Source: Methanococcus voltae PS (GTDB lineage: Archaea > AGJL01 > Methanococci > Methanococcales > Methanococcaceae). Taken from it: a stretch of 64,000 bases of DNA. Below the pieces are notes generated by a model, which was not told the origin of the DNA, did not search any database, and was given only the letters and a program-made list of their open reading frames with translations. The DNA lies in contig NZ_JANUCQ010000003.1 of assembly GCF_024807035.1 (NCBI RefSeq), forward strand, positions 62,001 to 126,000, in the 5' to 3' direction. Position 1 is the first letter of the stretch, and every line of letters begins with the position of its first letter. Positions 21,281 through 30,289 of this stretch are shown one piece after another. The translations under genes were made by a program, and so were the position numbers.

Positions 21281-21943
21281 TTAAGATATGGTCAATAAAA
21301 TTTCTACAGTTCTTATAATTATCAGCAATGAGGATAAGTGTATCATAAGAATATAAGGTGCTCCTGGAGCCCTAAACATTTCTGCTTTTGCTGCATAAAA
21401 TGGTGCAACTCCAGTTTCTCCAACCATACCTATTGCATATATTGCCTTTTGGAATAATAAATCATTATTTTGTTTTGCCAACTCTAAAATTGACAAAGTA
21501 CCAGATTTTGCCAATATCAAAGCTGCTGCACCGAATAAAGGTAGCGAAGAAATCATTGCTATGATTCCGTAATGGAAAGCTGCATTTAAAACCCATTCTT
21601 TTTTTACTGCTGCTACAATACCTATGTTTGATAAACCAATCACTGCCAAAAATAGGGCAAAATTGAATATATCACCAGTTAGCATTGCGAAAGCTGTTGC
21701 AACACCGCATATGACCGACATTAGTCGTCTAATCTTTAATTCATTCGGGGTTACATAATTATACTTATCTCCAAAACTTTTAAATTGAGCTACAACTTGT
21801 TTTTCGGGTTTTGAGAAATAAACTATTATTGTAAAAATAATAGAAACAATGAAGCCAATTATAGAGAAATCAGTTACATAAAACCGGATATCGCCAAGGG
21901 GTATAATTCCGTAGAGAAATCCAGAAATTGTACTAAACACCAT
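21281..21943 (-). CDS. ehaH: Energy-converting hydrogenase A membrane subunit EhaH (antiporter-like)
   Basis: A protein of about 220 residues with several membrane helices. It resembles part of the Mrp/NuoL/N antiporter-like subunits, as in TGDIFNFALFLAVIGLSNIGIVAAV and the GVAPFYAAKAEMFRAPGAPYI loop. It has six or seven hydrophobic stretches, much shorter than a full NuoL or NuoN, as expected for Eha. It may help translocate the ion. The start is the ATG at 21943, preceded by GGTGATTTG; the GTG further upstream is not the start. Confidence 0.83.
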   Translation of the reverse strand: MVFSTISGFLYGIIPLGDIRFYVTDFSIIGFIVSIIFTIIVYFSKPEKQVVAQFKSFGDKYNYVTPNELKIRRLMSVICGVATAFAMLTGDIFNFALFLAVIGLSNIGIVAAVKKEWVLNAAFHYGIIAMISSLPLFGAAALILAKSGTLSILELAKQNNDLLFQKAIYAIGMVGETGVAPFYAAKAEMFRAPGAPYILMIHLSSLLIIIRTVEILLTIS

Positions 21944-22113
21944 CAAATCACCAATAAACACTTAAAACTTAAAAAGTGTTCAATATCAACAATATATTTA
22001 GTTTATAACGATTATTTGATATTTTAATTAATAGAATATCCAATATAATTAGAAATATATTAATAATCAATATTTATCAATAATATGAATAATTAATAAA
22101 GAGTAAATTAAAT

Positions 22114-22824
22114 TTAAGGTTTCCAAATGTGACCTATTAGCCCCAATTTAGAACCTACTTTCAATACAAGACCTAATGACGCAACTAAAAGGAATACTGG
22201 CCATTTTGAAGGCATTATAAAAAAGCCTAAAAAGCCTAAAACCCATAATGTCCATGCGATACCTGAAAACGAGATAAAACCATCCCATATGTTTAAAAAA
22301 TCTGCTTTGGTAATCTGTTCCCCAAGTACTCGTTTTGAAAGTAAATAATAAATTAAACCTGACGCCATTACCGCCCCGCCTGTGAAACCACTCAATATTG
22401 CCCCATATATTATTAAAATTACTGCTAAAAATTTAGGACTTGTTTCCAAAATTTGCATTTTGGTAAAATTCACGTTTAAATTGGGACTTTCTTTGATTGT
22501 AAATTCTTCTAATAACTTAACCTTTCGGGATTTTGATTTACATCGTATTTTCTCGTCAGATATATTTTTCCTAGAAATATATATCTCTGAAACGGCCAAT
22601 AATTCTGCCATACCTACAACCAAACCCGGGAGGATTAACGCTTCGGCAAGGTCGGAACCTACGGACGCTACAATTATTAGCATAGCCAATTCAACGACGT
22701 CACTAAGTATTATCATATTTACATCCCATTTTTCGCGAGAAATGGCATATAATGAAATAACACCAACAATTATGCCTACTATTATCGAATTACTATAAAA
22801 CATACTTACAATGTCGAGTGGCAT
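22114..22824 (-). CDS. ehaG: Energy-converting hydrogenase A membrane subunit EhaG
   Basis: A 236-residue membrane protein with helices in the N-terminal 80 residues, a charged middle loop (about 80-120, rich in Lys and Ser) and further helices to the C-terminus. It fits the DUF2105 subunit of Eha in length and position. The middle loop, with KCKSKSRKVK, is likely cytoplasmic. GGTGTAAAA precedes the start. Partner contacts are not known. Confidence 0.8.
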   Translation of the reverse strand: MPLDIVSMFYSNSIIVGIIVGVISLYAISREKWDVNMIILSDVVELAMLIIVASVGSDLAEALILPGLVVGMAELLAVSEIYISRKNISDEKIRCKSKSRKVKLLEEFTIKESPNLNVNFTKMQILETSPKFLAVILIIYGAILSGFTGGAVMASGLIYYLLSKRVLGEQITKADFLNIWDGFISFSGIAWTLWVLGFLGFFIMPSKWPVFLLVASLGLVLKVGSKLGLIGHIWKP

Positions 22825-22957
22825 TTTTACACCTAATCGTAAATCTAATTACTTGTATTCTTATTTTCTTATTTTCTTATTTTCGTATATTCCTATTTTA
22901 TTATAATTAACATTTATTTAAAAAATTATAATAATTATTTTTCTATTTAAAATTATT

Positions 22958-23461
22958 TTATACGTTATTATCTATTTCTTCCATATTTTCGTCTTCTTCT
23001 CTATTTCTATTTACGTATAACCATCCAAATACCATGAATGAGATTAATAGGGTTGATGATTCCAGTACTGTATCCATACCTCTTGTATAATACAATATTT
23101 CATCCAATATCCCACCAGGCGTTGAAACTATGGTTGTTCCGAAATAATTAGTATTTTGAGAAATCCAAGTTGCTAACGGGGTTAGGTATGCAGTTATTTG
23201 TCCTAGAATTGGTTCATTTTCAGGATATTGAGACTTTATATTTGCAGGCTCTTCGAGAGGTATTCCGCCTCTATCATAAGGTGCTAGTGGCGTTTTTAAA
23301 ACCTGGCTCTGAATATCTGCCTTAGGGTATAACTGGTCGCTGTTAAATTCAAGGGGCATAAAAACCATTATAAATAACGACAAACACAGAAAACCTGAAA
23401 ATAATCTTGAAACAGTACTTGGTTTTGAAATATAATTCCAAGCATCATTTATTTTTTTCAT
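22958..23461 (-). CDS. ehaF: Energy-converting hydrogenase A membrane subunit EhaF
   Basis: A 167-residue protein with one N-terminal membrane helix (about 17-37), a long extracytoplasmic stretch with [15 protein letters not shown] and [17 protein letters not shown], a second helix near 135-150 and an acidic tail. The layout fits the DUF2106 subunit of Eha. The start follows the ehaE stop by one base, and GGAGG overlaps the end of ehaE, so translation is coupled. Confidence 0.8.
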   Translation of the reverse strand: MKKINDAWNYISKPSTVSRLFSGFLCLSLFIMVFMPLEFNSDQLYPKADIQSQVLKTPLAPYDRGGIPLEEPANIKSQYPENEPILGQITAYLTPLATWISQNTNYFGTTIVSTPGGILDEILYYTRGMDTVLESSTLLISFMVFGWLYVNRNREEDENMEEIDNNV

Positions 23462-23462
23462 G

Positions 23463-23720
23463 TTATTCCTCCGTATTTTCCACTGTTTTTATAACTGCCC
23501 TAATTAAAACAAGACCAATTGCTGCATTAACTGCTAAAAAGGTCATTAATGCTAGTGTATGATTATATGCAAGCAATATAAGACTAAGACCTATCGAAGG
23601 GACTTCCACATTTAAAAGTTTTTTTATAGGGTCTTTTGACATTGGACCCATTACTGCCCCTATTGTGCCTAATATTAACAAAATATAACCCGTATATAAG
23701 GTATATTGCACAAGTTCCAT
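23463..23720 (-). CDS. ehaE: Energy-converting hydrogenase A membrane subunit EhaE
   Basis: An 85-residue protein with two to three hydrophobic segments and a family-like [19 protein letters not shown] loop, close in pattern to MnhC/NuoK-type short subunits. It overlaps the signals of ehaF downstream. GTGATATC precedes the start. The letter is assigned by order and size. Confidence 0.8.
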   Translation of the reverse strand: MELVQYTLYTGYILLILGTIGAVMGPMSKDPIKKLLNVEVPSIGLSLILLAYNHTLALMTFLAVNAAIGLVLIRAVIKTVENTEE

Positions 23721-23847
23721 GATATCACAATTTTAGCGAGTTTTGAGATTATTTATGTCTTTTATTTTAAATATTTTCAATTAAATTGATTATTAGATTA
23801 GTTATTAGATTAGTTATTAAATCATATTAAATTGATTAGTCAAATAA

Positions 23848-24126
23848 TTACTTAGTCAACACAGGAATTTCTTTTGAATATACTTTCTTATTTTTCAAAA
23901 TATATTCGTATTTTACAATACCTAATAAAAGTATCACAGTTCCGATTGGTTCTAAGAGAGATGAGACAATTGCCACATCCAAATACCTAAAAGAAACTAT
24001 AAGACCTATTAAACCAGTTTCTAATAATGCAAACATTATTATTTTATTGATATTATCTGTGTGAACTATGGTACCAATACCTCCGAGCAAACAGCAAGCA
24101 ATTGCGACTATAGCCAATAGTTCCAT
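23848..24126 (-). CDS. ehaD: Energy-converting hydrogenase A membrane subunit EhaD
   Basis: A 92-residue membrane protein with about three helices, including GGIGTIVHTDNINKIIMFAL and a C-terminal KNKKVYSKEIPVLTK tail. The pattern resembles the NuoK-like DUF2108 subunit. GGTGATTAA precedes the start. It is separated from ehaC by about 100 AT-rich bases. Confidence 0.8.
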   Translation of the reverse strand: MELLAIVAIACCLLGGIGTIVHTDNINKIIMFALLETGLIGLIVSFRYLDVAIVSSLLEPIGTVILLLGIVKYEYILKNKKVYSKEIPVLTK

Positions 24127-24229
24127 TTAATCACCAAAATCATTATTTGTGTATAATTAGACATAATATGAATTATCTACCAATGAATAATATTCAAAAT
24201 ATTTATTGATAAGTATTAATTTCAAAATA

Positions 24230-24520
24230 TTATTTGAAAAATTCATCGTCATCTTTTTCAAATTTATCAATATCTTGAAACTTATCCAATTCACCAATCG
24301 TGTGAGCTATTGCATTACTCGATAGGGTAGCAAATACAAAGTAAATTATCGAAACTAATGCTCCCATTGGTGAATTTATGTATAGCGCAATCAGTGCTGC
24401 AATTGCAAAATTTAAACAACAAAGTATTGGCAATTTTAACGCCCTACTCTTTGTTAAAAACATCCTTGCAACACAAATTATGCCTATAAACCCTATTGTT
24501 AGAATTACTAAGCTTTCCAT
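24230..24520 (-). CDS. ehaC: Energy-converting hydrogenase A membrane subunit EhaC
   Basis: A protein of about 96 residues with three helices, an RALKLPILCCLNFAIA segment and an acidic, Asp-rich C-terminus (ELDKFQDIDKFEKDDDEFFK). The ATG at 24520 is preferred since TGTGATAGT precedes it; the ATG at 24532 lies upstream of that site. It fits the DUF2109 subunit. The letter is by order. Confidence 0.78.
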   Translation of the reverse strand: MESLVILTIGFIGIICVARMFLTKSRALKLPILCCLNFAIAALIALYINSPMGALVSIIYFVFATLSSNAIAHTIGELDKFQDIDKFEKDDDEFFK

Positions 24521-24714
24521 ACTATCACACATGATGATATTTAATGTATTTAAACTATCAATAATTATTCAAAGAATCTTACCGATATTATTAATTTTTA
24601 TTAATTTTATTAATTTTATTAAATTATAAATTATAAATTTACAAATCAATTGTAATTTGGAATTTAGATTATAATCGAAGGTATAATCGATAGTATAATC
24701 CATATTTGAATGAC

Positions 24715-25221
24715 CTATAAAACTTTTAAAGTTTTACCTATAGAATATAGTACTTTAGAAGCTTTTTCATGGCTTAAACCTTGTATTGTAAATATTGCAA
24801 CCACCATTCCTGCAATAAAATACTGTGGTTCTACTAAACCGGTCAAACCACCTAATAAATATAGTATAACAGTCATTGTGGTGGCTCCGATAGTTCCCGC
24901 ATAACCAGTATCGTGGCATAGCCTATTCCCAATATATATTAAAAATATAGCGATTAATCCACCTTCTATGCCCATCGTATAATAAAAGATTGATGCCATA
25001 AGCGTACCTGCCGAAGCGTCTGGCGAACATACAATATTACCCATGAAATACCCACCATTTAGGTTTCCACCAATTGATTGTATTTTTTTTCCAATTACCC
25101 CGGCACCTTGAACACCTGGAGCCTTTGGAAGTCCAAAAATTGTATCGACAGTTACAAAATTAAACCAACATATTATAGATGCTATGAGAATATAGCTCGC
25201 TTCTAAAAGTATTGATGACAT
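24715..25221 (-). CDS. ehaB: Energy-converting hydrogenase A membrane subunit EhaB
   Basis: A 168-residue membrane protein with four or five helices and a long Gly-rich loop ([36 protein letters not shown]) that is characteristic of EhaB. It starts at an ATG preceded by GGGTGTTTAA, 22 bases after the ehaA stop. It is probably part of the first transcript of the operon. Confidence 0.82.
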   Translation of the reverse strand: MSSILLEASYILIASIICWFNFVTVDTIFGLPKAPGVQGAGVIGKKIQSIGGNLNGGYFMGNIVCSPDASAGTLMASIFYYTMGIEGGLIAIFLIYIGNRLCHDTGYAGTIGATTMTVILYLLGGLTGLVEPQYFIAGMVVAIFTIQGLSHEKASKVLYSIGKTLKVL

Positions 25222-25243
25222 TTAAACACCCTTAATAAAGCCA

Positions 25244-25480
25244 TTAAAAGATTTTATTAGCATATTTTGAAAATATGCCGGAAATAATTCCGATAGATAC
25301 TGCAACAACTACATCTAGCTCGATAAACCTGTGCATTATTGCAGTTAAACCAACGGCTACGAATGGAGTAGGAAATAAAGCCGTAGGTTCGAAAGAATTC
25401 ATATCATAACTAATTTTTAGCTTCAATAGATAAGCAATCGTCATTGAAACTAAAACTGCTATAACAAATAATTCTACCAT
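25244..25480 (-). CDS. ehaA: Energy-converting hydrogenase A membrane subunit EhaA
   Basis: A 78-residue membrane protein with two or three hydrophobic segments; it is the first gene of the Eha operon. The SFEPTALFPTPFVAVGLTAI stretch and the position just before ehaB support the letter. GGTGTAATC precedes the start. The promoter should lie in the 160 bases upstream, next to a XRE-type regulator gene on the same strand. Confidence 0.8.
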   Translation of the reverse strand: MVELFVIAVLVSMTIAYLLKLKISYDMNSFEPTALFPTPFVAVGLTAIMHRFIELDVVVAVSIGIISGIFSKYANKIF

Positions 25481-25644
25481 GATTACACCATTTGATAAAA
25501 TTTAATATATTTACGATATTTACGATATTTAATGTATTAAAATCTATATTCTATACCATACTTATTCCATATTGTATGTTTGATTTCCAACATTTGGAAT
25601 GTTAGTATCTATAATTGAATTATAACAATTAGCCGTATATTAAT
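25481..25644 (-). promoter_or_regulatory. Upstream region of the Eha operon
   Basis: These 164 bases between the XRE regulator and ehaA probably hold the operon promoter, as the tandem TTTACGATAT words and TATAGAATATAG (reverse strand) are AT-rich. At 25589-25603 there is a 15-base inverted repeat, AACATT-TGG-AATGTT, about 110 bases before ehaA, a plausible operator. Whether the regulator gene reads through into ehaA cannot be decided. Confidence 0.45.
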
Positions 25645-26292
25645 CTACCAACAATGTAAGATTATACAATCTCCCCTACACGAATATATCGGCGGAAGTT
25701 CGGATTTTGGAAATATTTGAATTATAGTCTTATTTTTTAAAGTATTGGAAACTTTTTTCTCCAATCTCCTAATATCTGCACAATCTAGAAGTACCACTTC
25801 CTTTTTATCAAAGTGTTTACCTTCAATTCTCATTTTTCCCCTAAAAAAATCTACTTTTTCAATTTCGATTACATCTACTCTTTTTTTCAATTCTTCAGAA
25901 AAATATTTTTTATCGATGATGTAAACAGGGTATCCTTCTACCTCTCGGCGACATTTGTGGTTTTTTTCATGCGTAATATCATATATAAACTCAACTATGG
26001 CAGATTCTAATTTAGTAAGTGACAATACATCCAATAGATAAGATATAGGGTCTTCTTTAGATAGTGCAGTAGATGATTTTAGTAAACCCAATGTTAATGC
26101 TGCTGCGTGAGCTTCCCCTATTTCTCTTTTACCTTTTTCAAGCATACTAAGATGTGATTGACTAACGCCACTTTCGTCTGCTAATTTAGATTGTGTTATT
26201 TTTAACTTATTCCTAAATACTTTTATGTATTTTGGGTCGAGTAAAATTACTCTTTCAATAATATTAAGCTTAGAATACATATTATCTTCCAT
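25645..26292 (-). CDS. XRE-family HTH regulator next to the Eha operon
   Basis: A 215-residue protein with a Cro/CI-type HTH near residues 22-60 (RNKLKITQSKLADESGVSQSHLSMLEKGKREIG). The C-terminal domain of about 120 residues has RGKMRIEGKHFDKKEVVLLD, then ends in a short Cys-containing tail (YSCRGDCIILHCW). The tail could bind a metal or sense redox, which is inference. It is immediately upstream of ehaA on the same strand. The start is weakly supported, with only GAGTATT before it. I do not recognise a named family. A perfect 18-base palindrome lies upstream. Confidence 0.7.
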   Translation of the reverse strand: MEDNMYSKLNIIERVILLDPKYIKVFRNKLKITQSKLADESGVSQSHLSMLEKGKREIGEAHAAALTLGLLKSSTALSKEDPISYLLDVLSLTKLESAIVEFIYDITHEKNHKCRREVEGYPVYIIDKKYFSEELKKRVDVIEIEKVDFFRGKMRIEGKHFDKKEVVLLDCADIRRLEKKVSNTLKNKTIIQIFPKSELPPIYSCRGDCIILHCW

Positions 26293-26716
26293 AATACTCA
26301 GTAATTTATTTTATAGGATTAATTACGCGTATTCTTCAATTATAACTAATTTAATAATACGATTTATATCATTTTGAAGTTAGTATTAAATTAGAATTAT
26401 GTCCTTGAAATATGTGTAAATATTATTTCCTAAGAATATTAATATTCTTGTAGGATGTTGTATATATAATTTTTTACTTAAAATTTGGTAATATTTAATT
26501 AAAAATTAGTATTATGACCCATTCGACTATCATTAATATTTTTAATATGTTTAATATTTTTAATTAATACTCAATTGTATTTAATACAATAAAATAGATA
26601 ATGGCAAATAAAAATAAAAATAATAAAAATACAAAGTATAATATGTTAATTTAGTATAATATTTAATAGAAATATGAATATTATGTATAAACTATTATTA
26701 TATTATGGGTGAAAAT
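26293..26716. promoter_or_regulatory. Divergent promoter region with an 18-base palindrome
   Basis: This region of about 424 bases separates the XRE regulator from the divergent ZPR1 gene. At 26432-26449 AAGAATATT/AATATTCTT is a perfect 18-base palindrome, 140 bases before the regulator start. It is a candidate autoregulatory operator. The rest is AT-rich without a recognised RNA or coding sequence. Confidence 0.5.
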
Positions 26717-27334
26717 ATGGAATTTAAAAAAGATGAGAATATAAAAAGTGGAATTAATCAAGTTAGCGTTATGGATTGCCCCATATGTCATGCGGAAAAT
26801 GGCTTAAAAATGGTAACTCAAGAATTGGAGATACCTTATTTTGGAAAAGTTATAGAAACTACATTATTTTGTAAAAATTGTAACTATAAAAAAAGTGATA
26901 TATTCCCTTCAGAAGTAAAAGAACCTAAAAGATTTATATTAAAGATAAACGAAGAATACGATTTAAATAAAAGAGTAATTAGGGGGTCTACAGGTCATAT
27001 TTTAATACCAGAACTTGGATTTGAAGTTTCACCAGGGCCGGCTTCAGAAGCCTACGTATCTAATGTAGAAGGCGTACTTACAAGATTAGAAGATGCCTTA
27101 AAAACGCTTAAAGGCTGGGTAGAAGATGAAAATGAAATAAAAAAAGCTAATGAACTTGTTGGTAAATTAGAATTGGTTAAAAAAGGAGAGTTGTCTGTCA
27201 CACTTATAATAGAAGACCCACTTGGACATAGTGCAATAATTGGAGATGGAGTAGTAGAAGAAGATTTAAACGAAGAAGAAATAGCTAAATTAACACATGA
27301 CGTAGCAATTATGGAAAATGGAGTTCATGAATAA
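26717..27334 (+). CDS. ZPR1-type zinc-finger protein
   Basis: A protein of about 205 residues of the archaeal ZPR1 family. The N-terminal zinc motif MDCPICHAENG plus FCKNCNYKKSDIF makes a C4 finger. It is followed by a beta-rich domain with STGHILIPELGFEVSPGP and DPLGHSAII, and ends in an acidic helical part. Eukaryotic ZPR1 binds eEF1A and supports its folding; the archaeal role is less clear but a translation-factor link is plausible. The ATG at 26717 is chosen since GGTGAAAAT precedes it. Confidence 0.88.
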   Translation: MEFKKDENIKSGINQVSVMDCPICHAENGLKMVTQELEIPYFGKVIETTLFCKNCNYKKSDIFPSEVKEPKRFILKINEEYDLNKRVIRGSTGHILIPELGFEVSPGPASEAYVSNVEGVLTRLEDALKTLKGWVEDENEIKKANELVGKLELVKKGELSVTLIIEDPLGHSAIIGDGVVEEDLNEEEIAKLTHDVAIMENGVHE

Positions 27335-28080
27335 TGAATAATTAATAATGAATAATAAGATAATAGAAATAAAGTATATTATAAAATTTTAAATTTAAGA
27401 TAAAACTTAAATTTCAAAATAACTTTTTTGTAAAAATAAAATTTTAATGTGTAAATTAAATTTAAGTGTGTAAATCTATGAAAATTTTTTTGTTTTTAAA
27501 TTATTTTAGGCACGTAAATTTATAAATGAATATTTTATATAGTTTTAAACTTTTTTGATTTCAAACTTTATAATACTTGGAGGAATATTATAAAATATTA
27601 AAGGATAACTTAAAATATCCATTTATTTAAGTTTTTGTAAATTTATTTAAGTTTCTATTTTTTATTTTTTATTTTGTTAGATATTCTAGTGTTGTCTAGT
27701 GTTCTATGTAGCATAGTGTATTTAGCATGTGTTTGTATTCTTTGTATTCTTTTGAAATAGTAATAGTTTAATAGATATAAGCATCAGCTTATATTCCCAT
27801 GATAAGTAGATAGTGTGTTTCAATTAGATAGGCATAAGTTTTCAATAAATAGATATGGTACGTTTAATCCATCATTAGTTATATGGCATAACTTAGTGTT
27901 TCTGTGTAAATTCATTTATAAGCATGTCCTATTATGTAATGTAATACAACCAATTTATACATAATATATTAAACTAAATGTGTTAACTAAATGTTTTAAA
28001 TTAAAATCTATTAAATTAAATGATAGAAATTTTGTGTAAATATTGTCCTTAATTCATATTGTAATTATGATAATACTTCA
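27335..28080. other. Long non-coding stretch with a small hairpin
   Basis: About 746 bases without a supported gene. At 27775-27794 an 8-base stem, ATATAAGC-ATCA-GCTTATAT, could form a hairpin. The middle part (27700-27930) has less homopolymer AT than usual, with repeats of TAGATA/GATAGT-type words, GTTAGATATTCTAGTGTTG and TCTAGTGTTCTATG, and TTTGTATTC twice. This could be an untranslated leader, a small RNA or the remains of a lost gene. I found no tRNA or ribosomal RNA fold. Confidence 0.4.
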
Positions 28081-28446
28081 TTAAAATATTGAACCGATTG
28101 CTGATTCAATCGCTCCTACATTGTTATTTTTTTGATTACGGTTGTTTTTATAGTTGTGTTGGTAATTGTTGTTTTTAAATTCACTTCTATTTTCACAGTT
28201 GTAATCACAGGTACAGTTTGCATTATTTAATTTGTAGTTATGTTGATGGTTATGATTGTAATTATAACTATGTTCATAATTTTGGCAATCTTCTGCACCT
28301 GATTGTGTACAATCACAATTTTCAATTTGTAAGGCATTTGTTTTCATTCTTTGACCGTTTGAATTATCAAAGCCAATTGCAAAAACTCCTGCAATACAAA
28401 TTGACATGACCAATAAGGACGCTGTAATCTTTGTAAATTTACTCAT
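28081..28446 (-). CDS. Secreted Asn/His/Cys-rich protein, unknown
   Basis: A 121-residue protein with a clear signal sequence (about residues 1-23, ITASLLVMSICIAGVFA), then a mature part rich in Asn, His, Tyr and Cys. The Cys residues come in pairs or triads (CDC, DC, CTCDYNC), and the middle carries NYNHNHQHNY. This composition suggests metal binding, but no family is recognised. The start codon has no normal ribosome binding site; a GC-rich hairpin lies just ahead. It is divergent from a gene for a signal-anchored protein. Confidence 0.55.
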   Translation of the reverse strand: MSKFTKITASLLVMSICIAGVFAIGFDNSNGQRMKTNALQIENCDCTQSGAEDCQNYEHSYNYNHNHQHNYKLNNANCTCDYNCENRSEFKNNNYQHNYKNNRNQKNNNVGAIESAIGSIF

Positions 28447-28755
28447 TTATTGGCCCCCGGGACTTGCTCCCGAATAATACTTAGTTGAAACACTATATTA
28501 TAAACTCTATTTTATAATTTATTTTTAAAATGCAATGAATTTTTAAAATAATGTTATAGATTGGTTAAAATACAACTAAATCGTTAAGTATATAATATAT
28601 AAGTTAATAATTACTTTTAAAAATTAAAAATATAGACTCGTTTCAGTTATTTTGTAATTTAGAATAGTGGTTTCAAGATTTAAAATTACTCAAAACTCGT
28701 TTCAACATAACGTATAAAGTGTATTTCACCCTAAATATGCTGGGAGGTAAATAAA
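28447..28755. promoter_or_regulatory. Divergent regulatory region with a GC hairpin and GTTTCA array
   Basis: This region separates two divergent envelope genes. A GC-rich hairpin, CGGGA-CTTGC-TCCCG (28458-28472), sits 11 bases before the reverse gene, in its leader. GTTTCA occurs at 28640, 28670 and 28699, about 30 bases apart (three helical turns), and in reverse at 28486-28491. Two of these lie within the decamer ACTCGTTTCA (28636-28645, 28695-28704). The array may bind a regulator shared by both genes. Confidence 0.5.
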
Positions 28756-29391
28756 ATGAAGAAAATAATTCTTGTAACCTTAATATGCATCATTGCATTT
28801 GTTAGTGGGGCAATGATATCTGCCAACATATTATGGAATGTATTTGGAGATAATTTGGATGAAAATTTCAAAGACATTTCACCCCCCTATAAAGTTGGTA
28901 GCGGAGAATTATATGTATCTACAATACCTGGAGATTCTTTAGATGTAGAAATAAAGTATGCGCTCATAAATATTTCCGAGGAATACCCCGATAGTGTGGT
29001 CTATGATGCACAAGGTAACATACACATCATGAACAAATCGGTTTATGAAAAATTAAATAAGATTTTGAACAAAGATGATAAAGAATTAAATTGGGTTTTA
29101 GTGCCAGATATTGGGTATACTCAAAATTCATCAGCACGTCATATTGTATATAGAATTTACACGTACGAAGATATAAGTAATTTAAATTTATCAAAACAAC
29201 AAATGGAAAAAATATTTGAAATTTATCAGTTTGTTTCATTATCTGACGAAGAAATTAGTCAATTAAACTTATCACTTGAACAAAAAGAATATTTAAACAA
29301 TACCGTTCAAAAAAATTTAAATCCTCAAACTCAAAATCATAATTCAAAAGGTTATGGAAATACAAAAATAGGTAATCAATATAACAACTAA
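28756..29391 (+). CDS. Signal-anchored protein, unknown
   Basis: A 211-residue protein with an N-terminal signal or anchor helix (about 4-22) and an extracytoplasmic part. The C-terminal half has two similar helical units, with SNLNLSKQQMEKIFEIYQ and SQLNLSLEQKEYLNN, joined by acidic stretches; the end is Asn/Gln-rich. No family is recognised. GGGAGGTAAATAAA precedes the start. It is 28 bases upstream of the next gene on the same strand, so the two may form an operon divergent from the secreted Cys-rich protein. Confidence 0.6.
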   Translation: MKKIILVTLICIIAFVSGAMISANILWNVFGDNLDENFKDISPPYKVGSGELYVSTIPGDSLDVEIKYALINISEEYPDSVVYDAQGNIHIMNKSVYEKLNKILNKDDKELNWVLVPDIGYTQNSSARHIVYRIYTYEDISNLNLSKQQMEKIFEIYQFVSLSDEEISQLNLSLEQKEYLNNTVQKNLNPQTQNHNSKGYGNTKIGNQYNN

Positions 29392-29419
29392 ACTATTATA
29401 AATCATACTAAGTGGTAAT

Positions 29420-30271
29420 ATGAACAAAAAAGATTTGGCATATGCGGTTATACTAGCAGGTTCGGTATTTTCCATATCAATACTGCTGTTTTCAAAAGGA
29501 ATTACTTCCGTTTCAGTAGCCATTGGTAATGGAGACCCTGTAGCAATAGCCACGCCAAAAATGTATCCGCTTAATGAAGTAATATTGATGTTAGCGCTTT
29601 CAGCTATTGCCACAAATTGCTTTTCAAAACTTACCTGTATTGGTGACATTAAATACGAGTTAATAAAGAGTTTAGACAGTGGAAACCGTAAAAACAATGA
29701 AAATTTGGACGAATCACAAATTAATAATCGTACTGTTGAACAACTTCAAATTGGCAGTGGAAAAACCGTAAAAACAATGGAAAACGAAAATTTAAATTAT
29801 TTTGAAGAAGAACCTTCTCATCTAGAATTTGAGGAAAATGTAGAATTTGGAAATTTAAATAACACCCCTTGGAACATTAAAGAAGAAATAGAACCACTAA
29901 AAGAAGTTGAAAAGGAAATTAAAAGTAAATTTGAAGATAAAATAGAAAAAATTGATAAAATTGATAAAATTGATAAACTTGAGAAAACCAGTACTGAGAT
30001 TAAAAAAGAAGATTTAAAAAATCAAGAATTTAAAGTTGATGAGAAAAAATTAAAGAATTTAAAAGAAGATGAATTAAAAATATATAATTTATTGTACGAT
30101 AGCGAAAATAAGGAATTATTACAAAACAAAATTGTTTTAGAAACAGGATTTTCAAAGGTAAAGGTTTCCAGAACGATTAGAAAATTAGAGTTATATGGGT
30201 TAATAGTTAGAAAACCCTACGGAAATACCAATCGAATATCGCTAAAAGGATACAATAAAAACGATATTTAA
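29420..30271 (+). CDS. Membrane-anchored winged-helix protein
   Basis: A 283-residue protein with two N-terminal membrane helices (about 7-25 and 50-66), a long charged linker (about 90-205), and a C-terminal winged-helix domain of MarR-like type. The recognition helix lies in ETGFSKVKVSRTIRKLELYG, followed by LIVRKPYGNTNRISLKGY. The linker has a short tandem repeat KIDKIDKIDKLEK. Membrane-tethered HTH proteins of this kind occur in methanogens. It probably acts on transcription from the membrane, perhaps on its neighbours. GTGGTAAT precedes the start. Confidence 0.7.
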   Translation: MNKKDLAYAVILAGSVFSISILLFSKGITSVSVAIGNGDPVAIATPKMYPLNEVILMLALSAIATNCFSKLTCIGDIKYELIKSLDSGNRKNNENLDESQINNRTVEQLQIGSGKTVKTMENENLNYFEEEPSHLEFEENVEFGNLNNTPWNIKEEIEPLKEVEKEIKSKFEDKIEKIDKIDKIDKLEKTSTEIKKEDLKNQEFKVDEKKLKNLKEDELKIYNLLYDSENKELLQNKIVLETGFSKVKVSRTIRKLELYGLIVRKPYGNTNRISLKGYNKNDI

Positions 30272-30289
30272 AAGTAAAAAATAATTATT

